A stretch of 7,069 nt of DNA from an uncultured Chitinophagaceae bacterium. Lineage in GTDB: Bacteria > Bacteroidota > Bacteroidia > Chitinophagales > Chitinophagaceae. Shown here piece after piece: positions 1 through 6,532 of this stretch (its first letter is position 1; every line of letters starts with the position of its first letter). Under the pieces are notes generated by a model. That model saw only the letters and a list, made by a program, of their open reading frames with translations, was not told the DNA's origin and made no database searches. The DNA lies in assembly GCA_946885335.1 (NCBI GenBank), contig CAMPGG010000181.1:1-7069 (forward strand). Reading direction: 5' to 3'. A program made the translations under genes and the position numbers.

Positions 1-35
1 CCCCCCCCCCCCCCCCCCCCCCCCCCCCCCTTTTA
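1..35. other. Poly-C run plus TTTTA: sequencing artefact
   Basis: Thirty consecutive C are followed by TTTTA and then directly by an Illumina P7 adapter. Read on the other strand this is adapter, then TAAAA, then a run of G. That is the pattern known from two-colour Illumina instruments when a read runs past the end of its fragment and the absence of signal is called as G. It should not be treated as genomic DNA. The attribution to two-colour chemistry is inferred from the pattern. Confidence 0.93.
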
Positions 36-100
36 CAAGCAGAAGACGTCATACGAGATCCTGAGATGTCACGTGGGCTCGGAGATGTGTATAGAGACAG
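36..100 (+). other. Illumina P7 / Nextera transposase adapter left in assembly
   Basis: Bases 36-59 match the Illumina P7 flow-cell oligo with one mismatch (T at 49 where the oligo has G). Bases 60-67 (CCTGAGAT) occupy the i7 index slot; from memory this is the Nextera XT index N715. Bases 68-100 match the Nextera read-2 transposase adapter with one substitution (A at 71 for T) and one missing A near 93. The final part, 83-100, is the Tn5 mosaic end, AGATGTGTATA(A)GAGACAG. The junction with real DNA is therefore at 100/101. Three errors in 65 bases suggest that low-quality read tails with little coverage built this end. Confidence 0.97.
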
Positions 101-224
101 ACGGTTAATAGCCGGGGCATGAACAATCTTCTCTATAAATCCAATTGACCGGTTAAAACCAGGTGGGATTTTGCTGTATGCATTGCATCAATTTATATTT
201 TATTTAATCACTTAATTTCTTCGT
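101..224. other. Genomic leader after adapter, no gene recognised
   Basis: This 124-base AT-rich stretch lies between the adapter junction and the first gene. An open frame on the + strand from 101 to a TGA at 146-148 could be the last residues of an upstream gene, but 15 codons are too few to support this. No convincing Bacteroidota promoter (TTG, about 19 bases, TAnnTTTG) was found. The sequence depends on reads that run into adapter, so single-base errors are possible. Confidence 0.5.
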
Positions 225-2189
225 GTGTTGGATTTTAAACCCGGGAATATTAAAACAAAGAAATTTAGTTTTCACAGGTTTTTAATAACCGGGTTATCCA
301 TTTGCTTATATACCGTTAAATCATTCGCACAGGATTGTCCGCCAAATTTAGATTTTGAAACAGGAACTTTCAGCGGCTGGACATGCTATACCGGGAATGT
401 AGAAGCTGTTGGTATCCAGAATATCATCAGTTTATATCCAAGCGGTTCGCCAGTTTATGATCAGCATACAATGTATACTAATGGGATTACTGAACTGGAT
501 CCATATGGTGGATTCCCTGTAAATTGTCCTAACGGTAGCGGTCACTCTATAAAACTCGGGAATAACCAGGGAGGCGGACTGGCAGAAGGAATTTCATATG
601 AATTTACCATACCTGCAAACCGGAATGTTTATAACCTGATCTACCATTATGCTGTTGTTTTCCAGGATCCTAATCACGAGGAAAATGAACAACCGAGAAT
701 GGAAATTGAAATAAGAAATGTTACAGATAATTATACCATAGACTGTTCATCATTCACCTTTCGACACTATGGCTCTCCCCTGCCCGGCTTTAGAATGTCC
801 TCTGTATACGAAGGCGATGCACCCGTTTGGTATAAAGACTGGTCTGCAGTTTCCATCAACCTGAATAATAATGCAGGTAAAAAGATCAGGCTGACGTTTA
901 AAACAGCAGACTGCACTTTCAGAAGACATTTTGGATATGCCTATATAGATGTTAATTCTGAATGCAGTGACGAATTTGTAGGTGCCAGTTTTTGCCCTGG
1001 TGATACAGCTTTAAAAGTAACTGCTCCATTTGGTTACCAGCAATATAAATGGTTTGATAATAATTTTTCCAGGGTGCTTGGTTCTACCCAAACATTGCAC
1101 CTGAACGATGCCCCCGCTAATGGAACCACATTAGCAGTTGAACTGGTACCATATAACGGTTATGGATGTCTTGATACTTTATATGCTATTCTTTTAGACA
1201 CCATGAATGTTTTTGCAAATGCCGGCCCTGATAAATTCAGTTGTAATTTAAATGCGGTTCAATTGGGGTCTAATGCCCGCCCTGGGTGGGTTTACCAATG
1301 GCAACCCGCATCTGGTTTATCAAATCCAAATATTGCAAATCCATTTGCTACTCCTAATGTTACTACTCAATATACATTGACCACCAGCAGCATAGGAGGA
1401 GGATGCAGGGAAACCGATGAAGTAGTTGTTCAGGCATCCGTTATTGATAATTCTATTCAGTTAAAAGGTAAGGATGTTTTTTGCATTGGCTCTGGTGACA
1501 GTGCCGTGTTATATATTCAACCAACTGATGACATACAATGGTATATTAATAATATTCCAATCATCGGGGCAAATAAAACAGAATATGAAATTTCTCAAAC
1601 GGGCTTTTATCATGCTGCTCTCGTAAACAATGATGGCTGCGAGATAAGTACCGATACTGTAAAAATTACTATAGACAAACCTGAACCTGGTATCACTTAT
1701 CCCATTCAATATGCACTCACAGATCTGCCACTTGAATTATCCGCAAGGCAGTTTGGTGAATCTGTTTTTTGGAGTCCCGGCCATGGATTGAATTCTCAAA
1801 CAAGTTTTACCCCTCTTTTTAATGGTGAAAAGGAAGAACTGTATACGATTGAAATAACAACAGTAACCGGTTGTGTTACGATTGACACGCAAATGGTGAA
1901 GATCATTCCTGCGGTGGAAATATTGGTTCCAACTGCATTTACACCAAATGGAGATGGTTTAAATGATTTGCTAAGACCCATTACAAAAGGAGTAAAAGAA
2001 GTTAAGTACTTCAGGGTTTATAATCGCTGGGGTTACCTGATGTTTGAAGCAAATAACAGCGAGCCTTCCTGGGATGGCACTTTAAAAGGTATTCCCCAAC
2101 CTTCACAAGCCGTTGTTTGGGTTATGGAAGGCATTGGGGTAGATGGCAGACCTTATGCACGCAAAGGCACTTGTGTTTTGATCCGGTAA
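225..2189 (+). CDS. Secreted Ig-like multidomain protein with T9SS C-terminal sorting domain
   Basis: Predicted to be exported by Sec and then carried across the outer membrane by the type IX secretion system. Residues 12-35 form a signal peptide (basic KK, hydrophobic LITGLSICLYTV, cleavage likely after SFA at 35). Residues 37-247 are an N-terminal domain opening with CPPNLDFETGTFSGW and closing with HFGYAYIDV, a pattern seen in gliding-motility-associated surface proteins. Three Ig/PKD-like modules follow, each with a probable disulfide pair: C257/C315, C340/C394 and C420/C472. A fourth module (about 490-562) has only C550. Residues 567-654 are the gliding-motility-associated C-terminal domain (CHU_C class), with VPTAFTPNGDGLND, then YNRWGYLMFE, WDGT and the ending KGTCVLIR. 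The protein is probably a surface adhesin or matrix protein; its ligand is unknown. The start is uncertain. GTG 225 and TTG 228 are the only usual start codons before the signal peptide (a stop lies at 213-215), and the ATT at 249 looks like a damaged ATG giving MKTKKFSF. It ends 138 bases before the next gene's preferred start. Confidence 0.9.
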   Translation: MLDFKPGNIKTKKFSFHRFLITGLSICLYTVKSFAQDCPPNLDFETGTFSGWTCYTGNVEAVGIQNIISLYPSGSPVYDQHTMYTNGITELDPYGGFPVNCPNGSGHSIKLGNNQGGGLAEGISYEFTIPANRNVYNLIYHYAVVFQDPNHEENEQPRMEIEIRNVTDNYTIDCSSFTFRHYGSPLPGFRMSSVYEGDAPVWYKDWSAVSINLNNNAGKKIRLTFKTADCTFRRHFGYAYIDVNSECSDEFVGASFCPGDTALKVTAPFGYQQYKWFDNNFSRVLGSTQTLHLNDAPANGTTLAVELVPYNGYGCLDTLYAILLDTMNVFANAGPDKFSCNLNAVQLGSNARPGWVYQWQPASGLSNPNIANPFATPNVTTQYTLTTSSIGGGCRETDEVVVQASVIDNSIQLKGKDVFCIGSGDSAVLYIQPTDDIQWYINNIPIIGANKTEYEISQTGFYHAALVNNDGCEISTDTVKITIDKPEPGITYPIQYALTDLPLELSARQFGESVFWSPGHGLNSQTSFTPLFNGEKEELYTIEITTVTGCVTIDTQMVKIIPAVEILVPTAFTPNGDGLNDLLRPITKGVKEVKYFRVYNRWGYLMFEANNSEPSWDGTLKGIPQPSQAVVWVMEGIGVDGRPYARKGTCVLIR

Positions 2190-2229
2190 CACGCAATAAA
2201 CCATTTTTACATACTGACATTTTCGGTTA

Positions 2230-2257
2230 TTGCTATGCGTTGGAGTGGAAATATTTG
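2230..2257 (+). promoter_or_regulatory. Possible Bacteroidota promoter for the PD40/OmpA gene
   Basis: TTG at 2230-2232 and AATATTTG at 2250-2257 resemble the Bacteroidota sigma-ABfr promoter (-33 TTG, -7 TAnnTTTG). The -7 box has one mismatch in its six fixed positions and the spacer is 17 bases. Transcription would begin about 60 bases before the preferred start codon at 2328. Such matches arise often by chance in AT-rich DNA, so this is tentative. Confidence 0.3.
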
Positions 2258-2327
2258 TCCTTAAAAATTTCTTCGCAATCACTTATTTTTTAGAACTTTT
2301 TTGAGTATTTTTCTGAAAATCCGAACC

Positions 2328-3935
2328 GTGAAAAAACTTATGCTTTTGATGATGCTGCCATTAGGCATTTTATCAGCCATTTCCCAACCATCGAATGACA
2401 CATTGGGTGCATTGGTACCTCAAAAAGATAACATCATTACCAGTTCCACCATTTTGCAGATTGAAAATTTAGGAACAAAAATCAATACAAGTTTACCAGA
2501 ATTAAGACCGACCATTTCTGCTGATGGAAACCTGTTGTTTTTCATCGTACAAAATCACCCGGAAAATACTAAATACCATTCCGTTCGAAATTCGCAGGAC
2601 ATCTGGTTTTCCGAAAGAGACAAGGATGGTAATTGGAGCAAGGCCGTACACCTGGGTGAACCACTCAATACTTATTATTATAACGCTGTTTTCTGGATCT
2701 CTCCAGACAATAACAGGATTTTGATCAGGAATGCTTTTGACAACGGCAATTATGCAGGCAATGGAATCAGCATGTGTTATTTAAAAAAGGATGGATACTG
2801 GAGCAGGCCTCAAATGTTGAATATTGAAAACTTTTCAAAATATGACAGGGGAAATCAAAACGGAGCGGTTATGGGCCATGACGGGCAGACTTTATTGTTT
2901 TATATGACCGAAGAAAAAGGCGGTTATCTTAATGACCTGTATGTAAGTTTTTTAGAAGAAGATGGTTGGTGGTCAGAACCGAAAAGTTTGGGAAAGAAGA
3001 TCAACTTAAAAAAATACAATGAAACTACACCCTACCTGGCACCGGATGGTGTTACATTATATTTTAGCAGCGACCGCAAAGGTGGTTTGGGTGAAAATGA
3101 TATCTGGATGGCCAAAAGATTGGATAGCACCTGGCAGAACTGGACTGACCCGGTAAATCTTGGTTCACCCATTAATACACCGGCTACCGAAGCATTTTTT
3201 ACATTGGATGCCGGTGGAGAATATGCCTACATGAGCACAGAGTTAGATTCTCATGGTGAAAGCGATATTGTTCGTATAAAACTTTTGGAAAGAGAAAAAC
3301 CAGACCCGGTTATCATGGTTAGCGGGAATGTTTATAACAAAAAAACAAATCAACCATTAAGTGCGTCATTGATCTATGAAACTTTGCCAGAAGGTACTAT
3401 TGCCGGAAATGCCATTTCCAATCCAGCAGATGGTTCATTTAATATCGTATTGCCTTATGACAAAAATTACAGCATCCGGGCACAGGCAGATAAATTTTTC
3501 GCCATTTCAGAAAACCTGAATCTCGATTCTTTGGTAAAAGAAGGTTACAAAGTAATTCATAAGGACTTGTACATGGTTCCCATCGAAATTGGGTCGGTTG
3601 TAAGATTAAATAATGTTTTCTTTGATTTTGATAAATGGGATCTGAGGGCAGAATCGCATTTAGAATTGAAGCGGGTGGTTAAACTTCTGAATGAAAATCC
3701 TGACATTATCATTGAAATGAGTGCGCATACAGATAGCCGTGGTTCTGATGAATATAATTTTACATTGAGTGATAAAAGAGCCCGGTCAGTAATGGAATAT
3801 ATATTATCCCAGGGCATTTCTCCAAACCGGATAACATCCCAGGGATATGGTGAAACCAAACCGGTTGTTGAAAATGATACCGATGAAAACAGGCAACTGA
3901 ACAGGCGGGTTGAATTCACCATTATAAAAAACTAA
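2328..3935 (+). CDS. PorE-like PD40 / carboxypeptidase-regulatory-like / OmpA envelope protein
   Basis: A 535-residue periplasmic protein likely to bind peptidoglycan. The start is placed at GTG 2328 because it gives a compact signal peptide (MKKLMLLMMLPLGILSAIS, cleavage before Q20). TTG 2301 would add nine residues and ATG 2340 would remove the KK. Residues 56-320 hold about five PD40 propeller blades, with signatures such as RPTISADGNLLFF, TPYLAPDGVTLYFSSDRKGG and ENDIW. Residues 327-403 are a carboxypeptidase-regulatory-like fold (VSGNVYNKKTNQPLSA). Residues 424-535 are an OmpA C-terminal domain with FFDFDKWDLR, HTDSRGSDEYN, LSDKRA, GYGETKP and NRRVEF. D469 and R484, 15 residues apart, match the Asp/Arg pair that holds diaminopimelate in OmpA domains. 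Porphyromonas PorE has TPR, propeller, regulatory-like and OmpA domains on a lipid anchor; here the TPR part and lipobox cysteine are missing. The neighbouring T9SS cargo supports an envelope role, but the exact role is inferred. Confidence 0.9.
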   Translation: MKKLMLLMMLPLGILSAISQPSNDTLGALVPQKDNIITSSTILQIENLGTKINTSLPELRPTISADGNLLFFIVQNHPENTKYHSVRNSQDIWFSERDKDGNWSKAVHLGEPLNTYYYNAVFWISPDNNRILIRNAFDNGNYAGNGISMCYLKKDGYWSRPQMLNIENFSKYDRGNQNGAVMGHDGQTLLFYMTEEKGGYLNDLYVSFLEEDGWWSEPKSLGKKINLKKYNETTPYLAPDGVTLYFSSDRKGGLGENDIWMAKRLDSTWQNWTDPVNLGSPINTPATEAFFTLDAGGEYAYMSTELDSHGESDIVRIKLLEREKPDPVIMVSGNVYNKKTNQPLSASLIYETLPEGTIAGNAISNPADGSFNIVLPYDKNYSIRAQADKFFAISENLNLDSLVKEGYKVIHKDLYMVPIEIGSVVRLNNVFFDFDKWDLRAESHLELKRVVKLLNENPDIIIEMSAHTDSRGSDEYNFTLSDKRARSVMEYILSQGISPNRITSQGYGETKPVVENDTDENRQLNRRVEFTIIKN

Positions 3936-3949
3936 TCCGTTTTCCTATG

Positions 3950-3989
3950 AGTGGAAAGCTGCAGATGCCCTGCGGCTTTCCACTTTTTT
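3950..3989 (+). terminator. Intrinsic terminator after the PD40/OmpA gene
   Basis: AGTGGAAAGCTGCAG (3950-3964) pairs with CTGCGGCTTTCCACT (3970-3984) to form a 15-base-pair stem with one G-U pair and a five-base loop (ATGCC). The T run reaches 3989. It begins 15 bases after the stop of the PD40/OmpA gene and is a strong rho-independent terminator on the + strand. It separates the envelope gene from the downstream gene pair. Confidence 0.93.
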
Positions 3990-4030
3990 ATTACCTTCCC
4001 AGCTCATTTCAATCTTATACAAATCAAAAT

Positions 4031-4612
4031 ATGGAAACGGGGATTACAAAACTGCAGGAAAAAGTAAAAGCCTATAAAGAAGTTTTGCAGAACACAAAAA
4101 ATTATCGCAAACAGTGGCAATCCAAAACCAAAGGATTTATCATACAGCAATTATTAGGTGTTATTGAACAAACGGGTTTAAGAGCAAAAGTTACTGAAAA
4201 AGCAAATATTGAAAACCTGGAATCCGTTGTCCTCGATCTTGGACGAAGCAGCAGTGGCATTGGCGAAAGTTTTGAAAATACTGACTTTAAAAATTTCATG
4301 GTTAAAAACAATGGCGCTCTTATTTACCAGCAATTATTCAATGGCAAAATCATGGTCATGTTAGTAAGCCCGCATATTGAAGGTTATGGAGAGCCCAAAT
4401 CCCCGGAGGGTCGTGAAATTTTGCGACCAGAAGAAGTTACAGAAGAATCCATTCAAACTAATATAGAAAGCTTATTGGATGTACTGATTCAATGGGAAGA
4501 TTATGACGATGATTTAAGCAAGGTAAAAAATGCCTTTCAACCCATTGGCTTTAAACATGGCCCTATTCCTGAAAATGGCGATGAGACAGAAATTGATCAA
4601 CAGGATAATTAA
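4031..4612 (+). CDS. Hypothetical 193-residue acidic protein upstream of helicase
   Basis: I do not recognise this family. The start is placed at ATG 4031, preceded by the A-rich leader AAATCAAAAT typical of Bacteroidota. An in-frame ATG at 3947 exists, but translation from it would run through the terminator hairpin and give a proline- and aromatic-rich extension, so it is rejected. Residues 1-35 are a charged, probably helical segment (KLQEKVKAYKEVL, NYRKQWQSKTKG). Residues 36-115 look like a mixed alpha/beta core with hydrophobic strands (ESVVLDLG, GALIYQQLFNGKIMVMLVSP). Residues 116-170 hold the conserved-looking EGYGEPKSPEGREILRPEE and a helix (NIESLLDVLIQW). The last 20 residues are acidic and probably disordered (ENGDETEIDQQDN). 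There is no signal peptide or membrane segment, so it is probably cytoplasmic. The helicase gene starts 52 bases downstream on the same strand, so the two may share a transcript. Confidence 0.85.
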   Translation: METGITKLQEKVKAYKEVLQNTKNYRKQWQSKTKGFIIQQLLGVIEQTGLRAKVTEKANIENLESVVLDLGRSSSGIGESFENTDFKNFMVKNNGALIYQQLFNGKIMVMLVSPHIEGYGEPKSPEGREILRPEEVTEESIQTNIESLLDVLIQWEDYDDDLSKVKNAFQPIGFKHGPIPENGDETEIDQQDN

Positions 4613-4664
4613 TGATTTTGACTTTCTAATTTAATTTTCTCATTTTACTATTGCCATAATTTCT

Positions 4665-6494
4665 ATGCATCCGCACCTGCAAACTTTATTGGCCTGCATT
4701 AACCTGGAAGAAAAAGAACAGCTGCAAAGATTCCGGTTAGATCAATCACATAACCTGAAACAATTAAAAGCAGAAGGTCTTGCTTTACATCCCATTATTG
4801 TAACAAGAAAAACCTTTGGTTATAATGATTATCCAGAGATCAGCTTTAAACTGAATTTTCCACCTGAAGCAAATCTGTTCAGGGATGGCGCCGCGATAGA
4901 ATGTTTTACTAACGGTGAAGAACCGGTGAAAGGGATATTAATAAATGTAGATGGCAAAAATGGTGAGTTCCGTTTATTTGCACCTGATTTTCCTGATTGG
5001 ATAGAAGATAATGGCGTAGGGATTAAACTGGCTCCGGATACACGCACTACCGGTATTATGAAAAAGGCGTTGAATGACCTGGAAAACAATAAACCTATTT
5101 ATTCACTCTTTGAACAACTGCATGGGGAACCAATCAATGCTGAAATACAAATACCCATAAGTACAGATACCTTAGAATTTTACAACAAAAAATTAAACCA
5201 AAGTCAGCAACAGGCCGTAGCAGCCATCATCCAAAATAAACAACTAACCATTGTACATGGTCCACCAGGAACTGGAAAAACAACCACACTAATTGAAGCT
5301 ATTGCACAATTAATAAAAAACGGCGAAAAAGTATTAGTGTCAGCGCCAAGCAATACAGCTGTTGATAATATTTCCAAAGGTTTAATCAAACAAGGAATCA
5401 AATTATTACGCGTTGGCAACACAAGCAAAGTGGATAATATTATTTTTCCGCATACACCTGAAGGAAAATTGGGAAACAGTAAAGCGCAGAAAGAAATCAA
5501 GCAATTAAAAATGCGGGCAGAAGAATTTCGCAGGATGGCATTAAAGTATAAAAGAAACTATGGAAAAGCAGAAAGAGAACAACGCAACCTGCTATTTAAA
5601 GAGGTAAAAAATATCCGTAACGAGATTAAAAAATTACAAGCATACAATGAAGAAAAACTATTTGCTGAAGCTGAAGTGATTGCCGGAACACCCATTGGTT
5701 TATATGATGCGAAAATGGATCAATTGCGTTTTAATTCTCTTGTTATCGATGAAGCAGGCCAATGCATTGAACCTTTGGCCTGGTGCATATTCCCGTTGGC
5801 AGATAAAATAGTTTTGGCCGGTGATCATTGGCAACTTCCTCCTACTGTGCTGAGCCAGGAAGCTGCCCGGCTTGGATTTAACAGGTCCATACTGGAAGCT
5901 GCCATTGATCATAACAGTCATGCATACCTGCTGAATACACAGTACCGGATGCGGGCTGCCATATCTGGGTTCAGTAGTCAATATTTTTATAACAGTTTAT
6001 TGAAAACAGCAGAACACCTTCAAAATACAGGATCACACCTGGTATTTATTGATACGGCCGGATCAGGTTTTAATGAAACCCGCGGGCCAGATGGAATCAG
6101 TTTACAGAATGAAGGTGAACTTCGGATTGTAAGACAATTAATTAACTCCGGTGAATTTAATGTTTCAGACACCGCTTTTATTTCTCCCTATTCAGGACAG
6201 GTTACAGCTGCAAAGGAAGTTTTGCCGGGAGCAATGCGTATCAGTACAATTGATAGTTTCCAGGGACAGGAACAACACAGCATCATTGTTTCATTGGTGC
6301 GAAGCAATGATGATGGGGATATTGGTTTTTTAAAAGATTACCGGCGCATGAATGTTGCGATAACCCGGGCAAAAGAACAACTTATTGTTATTGGTGACAG
6401 TGCCACTATTGGCGCAGATAAATTCTACCATGAGTTTCTAACTTACATAGAAGAAAATGGAACCTATCGCACGGTATGGGAATTTGAATTGTAG
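4665..6494 (+). CDS. Superfamily 1B DNA/RNA helicase, Upf1/SMUBP-2 (IGHMBP2) type
   Basis: An ATP-dependent 5'-to-3' type helicase of 609 residues (AAA_11/AAA_12 architecture), cytoplasmic. All core motifs are present: Q motif LNQSQQQAV (177-185), motif I GPPGTGKT (199-206), Ia VLVSAPSNTAVDN (223-235), II DEAG (362-365), III GDHWQLPP (386-393), IV QYRMR (426-430), V STIDSFQGQE (527-536) and VI NVAITRAK (563-570, with the arginine finger R568). The catalytic residues K205, D362, E363, Q390, R428 and R568 are intact. Residues about 40-165 fit the 1B beta-barrel position of this family. Residues about 268-338 are a highly charged helical insertion between Ia and II, at the position of subdomain 1C. 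The length is normal for bacterial members. The start ATG 4665 has no Shine-Dalgarno, as expected in Bacteroidota. Family assignment is firm; whether the substrate is DNA or RNA cannot be told. Nothing nearby marks it as a defence helicase. Confidence 0.95.
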   Translation: MHPHLQTLLACINLEEKEQLQRFRLDQSHNLKQLKAEGLALHPIIVTRKTFGYNDYPEISFKLNFPPEANLFRDGAAIECFTNGEEPVKGILINVDGKNGEFRLFAPDFPDWIEDNGVGIKLAPDTRTTGIMKKALNDLENNKPIYSLFEQLHGEPINAEIQIPISTDTLEFYNKKLNQSQQQAVAAIIQNKQLTIVHGPPGTGKTTTLIEAIAQLIKNGEKVLVSAPSNTAVDNISKGLIKQGIKLLRVGNTSKVDNIIFPHTPEGKLGNSKAQKEIKQLKMRAEEFRRMALKYKRNYGKAEREQRNLLFKEVKNIRNEIKKLQAYNEEKLFAEAEVIAGTPIGLYDAKMDQLRFNSLVIDEAGQCIEPLAWCIFPLADKIVLAGDHWQLPPTVLSQEAARLGFNRSILEAAIDHNSHAYLLNTQYRMRAAISGFSSQYFYNSLLKTAEHLQNTGSHLVFIDTAGSGFNETRGPDGISLQNEGELRIVRQLINSGEFNVSDTAFISPYSGQVTAAKEVLPGAMRISTIDSFQGQEQHSIIVSLVRSNDDGDIGFLKDYRRMNVAITRAKEQLIVIGDSATIGADKFYHEFLTYIEENGTYRTVWEFEL

Positions 6495-6532
6495 GTTATC
6501 CTTTGATTGCCCGTTAAAAAACAATGCAGATA

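Noticed and set aside
1..30. Poly-C as a natural phase-variable homopolymer tract
   Set aside because: It is followed directly by a P7 adapter and sits at the extreme end of the contig, so it is an instrument artefact and not a contingency locus.
83..100. Tn5 end sequence as evidence of a natural transposon
   Set aside because: It is the engineered mosaic end within a Nextera adapter, with index and P7 attached; no transposase gene or genomic transposon end is present.
3557..3922. 121-codon open frame on the - strand opposite the OmpA domain
   Set aside because: It lies entirely antisense to a well-supported OmpA domain and its translation shows no recognisable domain. It is a shadow of codon usage on the other strand.
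4618..4653. Possible promoter TTG ... TACTATTG before the helicase gene
   Set aside because: The -7 box has one mismatch and the spacer is 25 bases, longer than usual. Transcription would start only a few bases before the ATG. Not strong enough to argue against co-transcription with the upstream gene.
5204..5500. 98-codon open frame on the - strand opposite helicase motifs I-Ia
   Set aside because: It is fully inside the helicase gene, whose Walker A and Ia motifs explain the sequence. The hydrophobic look comes from the antisense of a lysine- and asparagine-rich coding strand.
4665..6494. Helicase as part of a defence island
   Set aside because: The neighbours are an unknown cytoplasmic protein, envelope proteins and a lipoprotein. 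There is no nuclease, methylase, toxin, reverse transcriptase or integrase, and the helicase has the ordinary stand-alone architecture.
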